10,366 nt of DNA from CAZERT01 sp964630015 (GTDB taxonomy: Bacteria > Patescibacteriota > Microgenomatia > UBA10105 > UBA927). The position numbers and the translations under genes were made by a program. The notes beneath the pieces were generated by a model. It saw only the letters and a program-made list of their open reading frames with translations, had not been told where the DNA came from and searched no databases. Below are positions 1 to 6,351 of this stretch, one piece after another. Positions within the stretch are counted from its first letter, which is position 1. Every line of letters starts with the position of its first letter. The stretch lies in NCBI GenBank assembly GCA_964630015.1, contig CAZVTJ010000029.1, forward strand, positions 1 to 10,366. Direction: 5' to 3'.

Positions 1-28
1 TGTGGAGATTTTTGAATATAAAAAGTAG
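1..28 (+). CDS. possible 3' end of an upstream gene
   Basis: Reading from base 2, eight codons end in a TAG stop at 26-28 and give a plausible charged C-terminus (VEIFEYKK). The repeat-rich spacer begins a few bases later, at about 36, which fits the end of a gene. The other two forward frames also stop within the first 32 bases (TGA at 13-15 and 30-32), so the frame cannot be fixed from this window. No function can be assigned. Confidence 0.3.
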
Positions 29-35
29 TTGAAAG

Positions 36-62
36 CCCTCCTTCGCATGAAGCTTTGGAGGG
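36..62. repeat. intergenic hairpin, copy 1
   Basis: CCCTCC (36-41) pairs perfectly with GGAGGG (57-62). An inner TTC/GAA stem (42-44 with 49-51) closes a GCAT loop, leaving a 5-base bulge on the 3' side. The 25 bases 41-65 recur identically at 141-165, exactly 100 bases downstream. The hairpin is followed by GGTAC and then by GTAG-type heptamers, the same order as in copies 2 and 3. There is no T-tract after it, so it is not a classical intrinsic terminator. Confidence 0.75.
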
Positions 63-68
63 TACCAA

Positions 69-96
69 TAGATTGTAGCTAGTAGATTGTAGTTAG
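69..96. repeat. GTAG-type heptamer array
   Basis: Consecutive 7-base units TTGTAGC (73-79), TAGTAGA (80-86) and TTGTAGT (87-93), with partial units on both sides. The 17 bases 80-96 recur identically at 8813-8829 in another spacer. A related stretch runs at about 168-195. Confidence 0.65.
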
Positions 97-135
97 GGGA
101 GCACCGTAAGACTGGAAGATTGTAAGAATGCAAGA

Positions 136-162
136 CCCACCTTCGCATGAAGCTTTGGAGGG
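136..162. repeat. intergenic hairpin, copy 2
   Basis: CCCACC (136-141) faces GGAGGG (157-162), giving five pairs and one A/A mismatch compared with copy 1. The loop side and 3' arm are identical to copy 1. It is followed by GGTACAATAG and GTAG heptamers. The 14 bases 157-170 recur exactly at 2820-2833 after copy 3. Confidence 0.7.
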
Positions 163-194
163 TACAATAGATAGTAGCTGGTAGATAGTTGCTA

Positions 195-230
195 GTAATT
201 CGCATCTTCGTAATTCGTACCTTCGTAAGA
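195..230. repeat. 15-base TTCG repeat array
   Basis: TTCG cores recur with alternating 7- and 8-base spacing, making a 15-base unit of the form CTTCGTAATTCGNAN. The 25 bases 195-219 are identical to 2737-2761 in the spacer after the first aminotransferase gene. Confidence 0.7.
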
Positions 231-243
231 CTGCAAGTAAGTT

Positions 244-285
244 TGAAGTATGAAGTATTAAGTATGAAGTATGAAGTATGAAGTA
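244..285. repeat. TGAAGTA heptamer array, six units
   Basis: Six contiguous 7-base units: TGAAGTA at 244, 251, 265, 272 and 279, and TTAAGTA at 258. Only one base differs among the 42. Related units occur at 2687-2728 and 8965-8992. It lies about 60 bases upstream of the promoter of the DUF4143 gene. It is not coding: translation merely gives repetitive peptides. Confidence 0.85.
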
Positions 286-342
286 TAGGAAGAGCGTGGG
301 TTGGGTATTTAACAAATATACCACGATTCTGTCGACTATTAG

Positions 343-371
343 TTGACAAAAACCCCCTGTTTTTGTAGAAT
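343..371 (+). promoter_or_regulatory. sigma70-type promoter of the DUF4143 gene
   Basis: A perfect -35 box TTGACA (343-348), a 17-base spacer and a -10 box TAGAAT (366-371, one mismatch to consensus). Transcription should start about 6-8 bases after the -10, at 377-379, only 3-5 bases before the ATG at 382. The message would be nearly leaderless. This also rules out the upstream in-frame TTG (343) and ATG (370) as starts, because they lie inside the promoter boxes. Confidence 0.8.
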
Positions 372-381
372 GATAACCAAC

Positions 382-1563
382 ATGATCTACAAACGACATA
401 TTTTTACGGCTTTAAAGCCAGAAATACAAGAAAAGGAAATTACGGTATTAACCGGGATGCGGCGGGTAGGGAAAACTACCGTTATGCGGCATATGTTTGA
501 TTTGATTGATTCAGATAATAAGGTAATGTTTGATTTTGAAAATCCACTCCAGAGAAAAATATTTGAAGAAGAAAATTATGATGCCATTTGGAAAAATTTA
601 GAACCTTTTGGAATCACCAATACAAAAAAAGCATATATTTTTATTGATGAAGTGCAAAACTTGCCAGATATAAGCCGGAGCGTGAAGTACCTGTATGACC
701 ATTGGGATGTCAAGTTTTTCCTCACGGGATCCAGTAGTTATTATCTGCGGAATATTTTCCCCGAATCGCTTGCTGGGCGTAAAATTGTGTTTGAACTCTT
801 TCCACTTACGTTTCGTGAATTTTTAACATTTAAAGGTATTCCGGTTGGGGAATTTGAATCATTTGATGATGCAGCACAAAAGAAAAATCGTATTATGCAT
901 GAAAAACTTCGCCCGCTCTATGACGAATATATGGAGTTTGGCGGATTTCCATCTGTTGTGTTGGAAAGCGACCATGAACGGAAGCGTACGTTATTATCTG
1001 AAATATTTACCTCATATTTTGAAATAGATGCTAAAAATCTTGCTGATTTTCGCGATATGTCAAAATTACGGGATCTTTTGTTATTGTTAACTGCGCGTGT
1101 TGGAGCAAAGGTTGAAATTGCAAAACTTGCAGTTTCACTTGGTGTCACGAGAGATACTGTCTATTCTTACCTTTCTTTTTTGGAAAAAACATATTTTATC
1201 CGATTAGTGCCAAGGTTTTCGAGAAGTCCGGATAGGGTTACATCCGGAGGGAAAAAAGTGTATTTTTGCGATTCCGGTATTGCGCAGACTCTTGGGCAAT
1301 TATCTGATGGGCAGATATTTGAACAATCGGTGTTTCAAAATCTACGGAACAATTTTTCCATTACGTATTTTAGTAAGGATAGGGGGGTAGAAATTGATTT
1401 TATTGCAGATGGATCATATGCGCTTGAAGTAAAATTAACAGCGTCACAACGTGATGAAAAAACAGTTCATCAACGCGCATCGGGGCTGGGAATAGAGTCT
1501 TCGTATGTTGTTACTCATGAATTTAAGGATAGCCCACATATCATTCTTGCAACTGATTTATAA
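382..1563 (+). CDS. AAA ATPase with DUF4143 C-terminal domain
   Basis: About 393 residues, an ATP-binding protein of the AAA_14/DUF4143 family, common in CPR bacteria and archaea; its cellular role is not established. Visible motifs, numbered from ATG 382: a Walker A loop GMRRVGKTT at about 25-33, a Walker B strand YIFIDE ending in D89-E90, and a sensor-like FLTGSSS at about 114-120. A winged-helix-like segment lies at about 243-279. The C-terminal nuclease-like fold carries E337/D339 and E349-V-K351, resembling the D...ExK core of PD-(D/E)XK proteins, though DUF4143 members are not proven nucleases. The start at 382 is chosen because a strong promoter covers the upstream in-frame start codons. 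There is no Shine-Dalgarno. Base composition is visibly more AT-rich than in the sugar genes downstream, so separate acquisition is possible. It is probably not part of the glycan pathway. Confidence 0.88.
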   Translation: MIYKRHIFTALKPEIQEKEITVLTGMRRVGKTTVMRHMFDLIDSDNKVMFDFENPLQRKIFEEENYDAIWKNLEPFGITNTKKAYIFIDEVQNLPDISRSVKYLYDHWDVKFFLTGSSSYYLRNIFPESLAGRKIVFELFPLTFREFLTFKGIPVGEFESFDDAAQKKNRIMHEKLRPLYDEYMEFGGFPSVVLESDHERKRTLLSEIFTSYFEIDAKNLADFRDMSKLRDLLLLLTARVGAKVEIAKLAVSLGVTRDTVYSYLSFLEKTYFIRLVPRFSRSPDRVTSGGKKVYFCDSGIAQTLGQLSDGQIFEQSVFQNLRNNFSITYFSKDRGVEIDFIADGSYALEVKLTASQRDEKTVHQRASGLGIESSYVVTHEFKDSPHIILATDL

Positions 1564-1564
1564 T
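1559..1564 (+). promoter_or_regulatory. -10 box over the upstream stop codon
   Basis: A consensus TATAAT hexamer contains the TAA stop (1561-1563) of the DUF4143 gene. It ends 7 bases before the ATG at 1572, so transcription would start on or one base before the start codon. No convincing -35 is seen at 16-18 bases upstream, and a TG sits a little too far upstream for an extended -10. The hexamer could be chance in AT-rich DNA, but no Shine-Dalgarno precedes the ATG. Confidence 0.5.
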
Positions 1565-1571
1565 ATGAACT

Positions 1572-2693
1572 ATGGCAATACCAATTTTCCGGCTTGACCG
1601 GCAGTACACGAATATTCAAAAAGATATTGACGCGGCGATGAAAAAAGTTGCCTCGCGGGGGGTATTTGTGCTTTCGGACGAAGTGAGTGCATTTGAGGCA
1701 GAATTTGCATCGTTTATCGGCATGCGGTTTGGTGTTGGGGTGGCAAGCGGAACGGATGCCCTCACGCTTATTTTACGGGCGTATGGCATTGGGGCAGGGG
1801 ATGAGGTGATACTGCCGGCCAACGTGTATCCTACGGCATTTGGCGTGGCCATGGCGGGTGTTTCTATTCGATTGGTGGATTGCGGTGAAGATGGGCTCTT
1901 GGATAGTGCAAAAGTAGGGGATCGCATTACGAAAAAAACAAAAGCGATTATTCCGGTTCATTTGTACGGCAATACCGTGGATATTGCGGCATTGAAAAAA
2001 ATATTGGTCGATATGGGGAGGGATGATATCCGGGTGATAGAGGATTGTGCACAAGCCCACGGCGCACTGCTTCCACCGGGAACACCGAAAAGCCTAAAAG
2101 CGGGATCTGTCGGAGATGCATCCTGTTTTTCCTTTTACCCTTCAAAAAATCTTGGAGCCTATGGAGATGGGGGAATGATCTGTACAAACGATCCGGATAT
2201 AGATAAGCGAATACGAAAGTTGCGCATGTATGGTGAAACGGACCGATACAGAAGTGAAGAAGTGAGTGGTGTTTCACGGTTGGATGAATTGCAGGCAGCA
2301 ATTCTTCGGGTGAAACTTCGGCATTTGGATGCGTGGACCGCAAGACGTCGCACAATTTTTTCCCGTTACAAAAAAGAGATCGGGGAGTACGGAAAAAATA
2401 AAAAAGCCCTTGGAATGCTCCCTGACTCCCCTGGCTCCGTATTCCATTTGGCGGTAGTCCGATCGGATCGTCGTGACGAGCTAAAATCGTATTTGGAGAA
2501 AAATTCCATCGGGTGTGCGATTCATTACCCGGTGCCCATCCACCTGACGCCGTCTTTTTCGGGGTTGGGGTACAAAAGGGGGGAGTACCCGGTAGCAGAG
2601 ACGCTTTCCCAGCAGGTACTATCTATCCCTGTCTATCCGGAATTGACGGATGAAGAAGTATCTACGATCATTACAATTCTAAAAAAGTATTAA
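1572..2693 (+). CDS. DegT/DnrJ/EryC1/StrS sugar aminotransferase (FdtB/DesV-like)
   Basis: A 373-residue PLP-dependent aminotransferase, normal length for the family, that moves an amino group (usually from glutamate) to a nucleotide-linked keto-sugar in the cytoplasm. Visible features: SGTDAL at 59-64 for phosphate binding, E157-D158 with Q161 contacting the PLP ring, and the Schiff-base lysine K192 in FSFYPSKNLGAYGDGG. Further family motifs are SRLDELQAA at 235-243 and HYPVPIH at 318-324. The YPxKNLGAYGDGG form resembles enzymes making 3-amino-3,6-dideoxy sugars (FdtB, QdtB, DesV) more than WecE or ArnB; the exact substrate is inferred. The gene starts 8 bases after the DUF4143 stop. It may be co-transcribed or use its own -10 box at 1559-1564. 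Its last codons and stop lie inside a heptamer array. A second, clearly different DegT enzyme lies at 7622-8785. Confidence 0.9.
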   Translation: MAIPIFRLDRQYTNIQKDIDAAMKKVASRGVFVLSDEVSAFEAEFASFIGMRFGVGVASGTDALTLILRAYGIGAGDEVILPANVYPTAFGVAMAGVSIRLVDCGEDGLLDSAKVGDRITKKTKAIIPVHLYGNTVDIAALKKILVDMGRDDIRVIEDCAQAHGALLPPGTPKSLKAGSVGDASCFSFYPSKNLGAYGDGGMICTNDPDIDKRIRKLRMYGETDRYRSEEVSGVSRLDELQAAILRVKLRHLDAWTARRRTIFSRYKKEIGEYGKNKKALGMLPDSPGSVFHLAVVRSDRRDELKSYLEKNSIGCAIHYPVPIHLTPSFSGLGYKRGEYPVAETLSQQVLSIPVYPELTDEEVSTIITILKKY

Positions 2694-2728
2694 GTATTAC
2701 GTATGAAGTATTGAGTATTACGTATTAA
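2687..2728. repeat. GTATTAA heptamer array overlapping a stop codon
   Basis: Six contiguous 7-base units: GTATTAA (2687), GTATTAC (2694), GTATGAA (2701), GTATTGA (2708), GTATTAC (2715) and GTATTAA (2722). The first unit supplies the last bases and the TAA stop (2691-2693) of the aminotransferase gene. It belongs to the same family as 244-285 and 8965-8992. Confidence 0.85.
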
Positions 2729-2732
2729 ATAG

Positions 2733-2787
2733 CTTCGTAATTCGCATCTTCGTAATTCGTAGTTTCGTGGGTCGTAGCTTCGTAAGA
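2733..2787. repeat. 15-base TTCG repeat array, second copy
   Basis: Units of 15 bases start at 2733, 2748, 2763 and, in part, 2778. Each has the form CTTCGTAATTCGNAN with some drift. Bases 2737-2761 equal 195-219 exactly. Confidence 0.75.
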
Positions 2788-2794
2788 ATAAAAG

Positions 2795-2825
2795 CCCATC
2801 CTTCGCTCATGAGAGCTTCGGAGGG
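2795..2825. repeat. intergenic hairpin, copy 3
   Basis: The outer arms CCC (2795-2797) and TCC (2799-2801), with one bulged A, pair with GGAGGG (2820-2825). The inner stem GCTC (2805-2808) pairs with GAGC (2813-2816) around an ATGA loop. It is followed by TACAATAG and GTAG heptamers, as in copy 2. Confidence 0.7.
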
Positions 2826-2845
2826 TACAATAGTTTGTAGTTAGC

Positions 2846-2870
2846 CCTCCTTCGCCAGAGGCTTCGGAGG
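2846..2870. repeat. intergenic hairpin, copy 4
   Basis: CCTCC (2846-2850) pairs with GGAGG (2866-2870). A 3x3 internal loop (TTC opposite TTC) follows, then an inner stem GCC/GGC (2854-2856 with 2860-2862) around AGA. No T-tract follows. Confidence 0.7.
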
Positions 2871-2885
2871 ATGAAATAAACGTGG

Positions 2886-2905
2886 ATTCCCGCTTTCGCG
2901 GGAAT
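2886..2905. repeat. perfect 20-base palindrome, ATTCCC-N8-GGGAAT
   Basis: ATTCCCGC (2886-2893) and GCGGGAAT (2898-2905) are perfect reverse complements around a TTTC loop. The layout ATTCCC, eight bases, GGGAAT matches the pattern of the neisserial dRS3 repeat, and similar elements occur in many unrelated genomes. No T-tract follows on either strand, so a terminator role is not supported. Confidence 0.75.
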
Positions 2906-2922
2906 GACAGAAATGCAGGTTT

Positions 2923-2950
2923 ACTACCATCTACTAGCTACTATCTACAA
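2923..2950. repeat. GTAG-type heptamers in inverted orientation
   Basis: Units ACTACCA, TCTACTA, GCTACTA and TCTACAA run from 2923 to 2950. TCTACTA is the reverse complement of the TAGTAGA unit seen at 80-86 and 8813-8819. The array is therefore inverted relative to the other tracts, on the far side of the palindrome at 2886-2905. Confidence 0.65.
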
Positions 2951-2974
2951 AACTCTGCAAAGTTCTTCCATCTA

Positions 2975-3001
2975 CTGGCACACCAGTGCCCCTGATACAA
3001 T
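2975..3001 (+). promoter_or_regulatory. extended -10 promoter of the GT-C gene
   Basis: TGATACAAT (2993-3001) is an extended -10 (TGn followed by TACAAT, one mismatch). A weak -35-like CTGGCA (2975-2980) lies 15 bases before the -10 hexamer. The -10 ends 6 bases before the ATG at 3008, so the predicted first base is the A of the start codon. Confidence 0.65.
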
Positions 3002-3007
3002 GATCGT

Positions 3008-4615
3008 ATGGCACGCAAAATCGCCGGGTTTCGTACAGTTCTTCCCCGAATTTTTGCCGTTTTGGGCATTCTTGCTACGCTTGGCGTGATTGGGTATTTT
3101 GGCTTTATACGCTATAAGATCGGGTTGGTACGCTTTTTTGATGCGGATGAATTGGCGTATATGTCCTGGACTGCACATTTGCTTTCCGGAAGCGTGCCGT
3201 TTCGGGATTTCCTGTATTTCAATTTTCCCGGATATCTTCTGTTTTTACTCCCGGCATTTGCGGGTGCCGGTCAGAGCGCGCTTCCATATGAAAGTGCACG
3301 GGTGTTGTCGTTTTTTGTTTCCATTGGAGCTGCCGCATCCGTATCGCTTCTTGCCTGGCAATTCCGGCGCGGGTGGACAGCATTGGCCGCAGGGCTTTTA
3401 TTTTTGTTTTTACCGCTTCCATCACATAAGGTTATGGAAATCCGGCCGGATACGTTGTCGTTTGTGTTTGTATTGCTGGGTATGGCACTTCAGCTTGGAT
3501 GGATGGATAGTATGCTTTCACACATATCAATGTACGGTTCACATCCGGAAAAACTATTTGCCAGGGTATTTGTAAACGGAGTGTTGTATGGACTTGGGAT
3601 CTTCGTCTTATCCAAAGCACTTGTGCCGGTCGCGGTTGCATGCGTGGTTGCCGTGCTGTTTGTCTTTACCGCGTTACCCGGACCAATTTCCAAACGGTTC
3701 TCCCCTCTATTGAAACTCGCTATAGTATTTTCTATAGGTTTGTTATTGTTTCCCGGATTATGTTTAATTTGGGCTGCCGTTACGGGACAATTATCACAAG
3801 TTTTATACCTTTTAACGAAATTTCCCATGGAGGCAAACATCATTGCCAGGATGTTTTATATGCCGCCGGAATTTTTCTTTTACCAGTCGGATTTGGTTTA
3901 TGGGGTTTGGGGCGAGCATATTGGCTATATTGCTAATCATGTATTATGGATTTTAGGCATAGGATTGGCCGTCTTTCGATTATTGACGCCGTTTGCGGTC
4001 ACTACACGGGCCCGGTTTTTCCGGGAACTTTTTTTACCGTTGTCTTTTGCCGTCCAACTCTTCTCGTACCTGTACCTGGTACCTGTTCATCACGCGCAAT
4101 ATTTAATACCTATAGCAATGTTGCTTGTGGTGTTTTGTGCAGACGGAATTAGGTTTGTTTGGAGTATTGCATCCCGATCAATACCCGGATCCTTTGGGTT
4201 TGTTGTTATATGGGTACTTTTATTGTTCAATTTAGTGAAAGCCTTTGACACGGTGTATCTTCCAAAACTTTCCTGGATCGATACGGAAGTTGTTCCGCAA
4301 TTTAGCAAAATCCAATCATCTATCCCGACAACGGAACCAATTTTGGATTTAGTTGGACTCACGATGTTTCACCCCTATCCGTATTACGCCTGTTGTATTC
4401 CTTTTGGGCAGTTTGCGCCTGCACTTTCGCGTTCTCTCCCCCCACTTCTCCCGACGCTTGAACGAGTAAACTATATTTTCCAAGGAAGACTGGGTAGAAC
4501 CTCGACGTTTTCCGGTTCAGAGGCTGCTTATATTCGGGAACACTTTGAGCCGATCGGCAGTGGCGAGCTTTTAAAGCGAAAAACCATTCCGACACCAGCG
4601 GGATTGACTTTGTAG
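3008..4615 (+). CDS. GT-C type membrane glycosyltransferase (GT39/GT87-like)
   Basis: A 535-residue multi-spanning membrane protein. A first helix at about 11-35 is followed by an outside loop with the acidic D45-A-D47-E48 motif and then the pattern LLSGSVPFRDFLYFNFPGY (58-76), as in GT-C enzymes of the PMT/ArnT/GT39/GT87 group. About ten further hydrophobic segments follow, roughly 72-88, 97-117, 124-140, 146-164, 187-222 (two), 232-258, 308-327, 340-378 and 395-411. A soluble C-terminal part covers 425-535. Such enzymes take a sugar from a polyprenyl-phosphate carrier and add it to lipid, glycan or protein on the outer membrane face. The acceptor is unknown. The next gene encodes a protein of similar size and layout only 10 bases downstream, and a DPM-like donor synthase lies at 6352-7089. 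The start at 3008 is supported by the extended -10 box directly upstream; no Shine-Dalgarno is visible. Confidence 0.8.
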   Translation: MARKIAGFRTVLPRIFAVLGILATLGVIGYFGFIRYKIGLVRFFDADELAYMSWTAHLLSGSVPFRDFLYFNFPGYLLFLLPAFAGAGQSALPYESARVLSFFVSIGAAASVSLLAWQFRRGWTALAAGLLFLFLPLPSHKVMEIRPDTLSFVFVLLGMALQLGWMDSMLSHISMYGSHPEKLFARVFVNGVLYGLGIFVLSKALVPVAVACVVAVLFVFTALPGPISKRFSPLLKLAIVFSIGLLLFPGLCLIWAAVTGQLSQVLYLLTKFPMEANIIARMFYMPPEFFFYQSDLVYGVWGEHIGYIANHVLWILGIGLAVFRLLTPFAVTTRARFFRELFLPLSFAVQLFSYLYLVPVHHAQYLIPIAMLLVVFCADGIRFVWSIASRSIPGSFGFVVIWVLLLFNLVKAFDTVYLPKLSWIDTEVVPQFSKIQSSIPTTEPILDLVGLTMFHPYPYYACCIPFGQFAPALSRSLPPLLPTLERVNYIFQGRLGRTSTFSGSEAAYIREHFEPIGSGELLKRKTIPTPAGLTL

Positions 4616-4617
4616 GT
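4614..4617 (+). promoter_or_regulatory. weak ribosome binding site
   Basis: AGGT overlaps the TAG stop of the preceding gene and lies 8 bases before the ATG at 4626. It is weak, but it suits an operon-internal gene separated by only 10 bases. No acceptable -10 box is present here. Confidence 0.4.
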
Positions 4618-4625
4618 AACTGTCT

Positions 4626-6292
4626 ATGTTTGTAAAGCAGATACACCATATCGCCATCAAAGTGAAGGCGTTTGTATCTAAAACAATCATCAAATATGCC
4701 GTTGTCGTTTTAGGCATTGTGCTATTAGTTATACTTCCGAAGTTATATCAGCTATCCACCACTCCCCCTGGGGCTGTACCGTTGTATGTTCATGGTATTG
4801 GTGAGGACTATTTTTATGATCTTATGGTTATCCGCCAGGGATTGGAGGGATCCGCAGAGATTGATCAATATACAACAGAAGATACAAAACCAGCTTATGT
4901 ACACGTGTATTATCTTGTACTGGGTTGGATTGGACGGTATTTCCATGCAACGGCAATTACGATGTATGGAATTGGATTAGCTCTATCGCTAGTAGTATTT
5001 GTAGTCAGCACAATGGTGCTGGTGCATATCGTGATTCCACGAAAGTACAGACTTTTGGCACTGGTAATTATTTTTTTTGCGGGCCGTTCCCACCGGTAGA
5101 ACTTTCCCTTTTTGGGAAAACCTTCGGGATTGGTACCAGTTGGTGGACCAATATGGACCAATATCACCGGCTCACCCAAATGCCGCACCATTATATCGGT
5201 CAGGCAGGAGCGATTTTTGCCAGTGCGTGCGTGTTTCTTTGGTTTAGGAGTGAGCGCTTTCGGCATGCGGTTTTTGCTGGTGTAGCCTGTGCCTTTGGTA
5301 TACTTGGGTATAATGTTCCGGGTGTAGTATTTTTGGCTTCATTGTGGTTTGTCGTGTTCATGATGGTTTGCACTGGGATTCTCCAAAAAAAATCATTACA
5401 AGAAGTATTTTCCCAAGTGCCTCTATGGCATATACTGGCAATCTCCATCCCTCCACTCGTCGTGCTTGCGTGGTTTCAATATCAAATGCATACGCTTGGA
5501 TATCCGTGGGATTCTTTTTTAGCTTGGGAATCCAATTGGTATAATCATTTTCCAAAAGAAATTTATCCGTATACATTTCCTGTTTTTTTGGTGTCATTTG
5601 GAGTGTTGCCGATTTTTATGCTCCCTGCATGGGTTCGATGGATAAAAAAAGGAAGCACCGGAACGCTTTTCCTTGGGTGTATGGTGATTGTACCCATACT
5701 CCTTTATATATTGGCAGCCCAACGGATTTTGCCTGTTCCGAAGATCCGATTCACCAGCGTTTCGCCATACGTTTTTGCAGGTATTATTGCGACATTTGGT
5801 ATTTCATATATCGATGCATTCCTTAGAAGATATCGTTTCCATACTGTTTGCATGAGTATTCTTCTCCTATTTTTGAGTGCCAACGCGGTTTCCGGTCTTT
5901 TTGCCTATTGGTACCCGCAGACATATTCCGTTTCCTATACTTCCATTGCTCATTTTTCCCGTGCCCACATTGGCTTGGTGGAGGCTATAGAAAAAAACAT
6001 TCCACCATATTCACGCCTTATGGTGCCATATGGGTTCGGAACCGTGCTTCCGGCATTTACCAAACAGAAAGTATTTGTAGGACATATCGTGAATACGCGA
6101 GATATTTGGAATAAGTATTATCTGACCCAGCAGCTGTATGCCGGATCGATGCCACCGGATCAGGCGCGGGATATGTTTCGTTCCCATAACATTACACACG
6201 TAATTTGGGAGGGCCGCGCTCCCGAATCGTATGTCGCTTTCTTGCATGAAGTGTTTTTTAACGGGTATTCCATCTATTCCGTTCAAGAATGA
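4626..6292 (+). pseudogene. GT-C-like membrane glycosyltransferase, split by a -1 frameshift
   Basis: Two overlapping reading frames together encode one protein. The first frame (4626-5099) starts well but ends in an odd tail, AGRSHR, and a TAG at 5097-5099. The second frame takes over at a run of eight T (5071-5078) and continues to 6292. Joining them by a -1 step at 5078 gives 555 residues, close to the 535 of the upstream neighbour. The joined protein has a helix at about 22-39, a loop with E60-D61 in GIGEDYFYD, QGLEGSAEIDQYTTED (71-86), helices at about 112-158, the motif WTNMDQYHRLTQMPHHYIGQ (174-193), several more helices up to about 428, and a soluble C-terminal part. Family resemblance points to transfer of lipid-linked sugars outside the membrane, with unknown acceptor. 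Three explanations remain: a lost T in the genome, a homopolymer assembly error, or programmed slippage at T-TTT-TTT (5072-5078). Confidence 0.8.
5072..5078 (+). other. slippery heptamer T TTT TTT at the frameshift
   Basis: In the first frame the codons are TTT (5073-5075) and TTT (5076-5078), preceded by T at 5072. This is an ideal X XXY YYZ slippery sequence for -1 slippage. A small GCCG/CGGT stem (5083-5086 with 5094-5097, one G-U pair) starts 4 bases later. A perfect TTTCCC/GGGAAA hairpin (5103-5108 with 5114-5119) lies 24 bases downstream, which is far for a classical stimulator. Confidence 0.45.
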
Positions 6293-6315
6293 TTGTGTTT
6301 TTTGGAATGTGCATT

Positions 6316-6343
6316 TTGATAATACAGAGGTTTTCCATATAAT
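6316..6343 (+). promoter_or_regulatory. sigma70-type promoter of the GT2 operon
   Basis: A -35 box TTGATA (6316-6321, one mismatch), a 16-base spacer and a consensus -10 TATAAT (6338-6343). The -10 ends 8 bases before the ATG at 6352, so the leader is predicted to be 0-2 bases. It sits in the 59-base gap after the frameshifted GT-C gene and gives the following three genes their own transcription start. Confidence 0.8.
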
Positions 6344-6351
6344 AACGGATA

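Noticed and set aside
36..290. CRISPR array
   Set aside because: Repeats are 7-25 bases, degenerate and without regular unique spacers, and no cas genes are present.
343..381. TTG at 343 or ATG at 370 as start of the DUF4143 protein
   Set aside because: The TTG is the start of the -35 box and the ATG overlaps the -10 box, so neither would be on the transcript. The family-like sequence begins at ATG 382.
79..399. Minus-strand open frame of 106 codons
   Set aside because: Its translation is the repetitive HTSY/LILHTS type produced by the TGAAGTA heptamers, and it runs through the promoter and start of the DUF4143 gene. It is a repeat artefact.
2846..2905. Intrinsic terminators at the intergenic hairpins and palindrome
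   Set aside because: None of the hairpins is followed by a T-tract on either strand, so classical termination is not supported.
2904..3089. Plus-strand open frame of 61 codons
   Set aside because: It starts inside the palindrome, passes through heptamer repeats and overlaps the GT-C gene in another frame; no protein family features.
4925..5077. A separate protein starting at 4925 in the second frame
   Set aside because: The first ~50 residues of that frame look like out-of-frame translation of the upstream coding part. Sensible membrane-protein sequence starts only at the T-run, so a frameshift within one gene is more likely.
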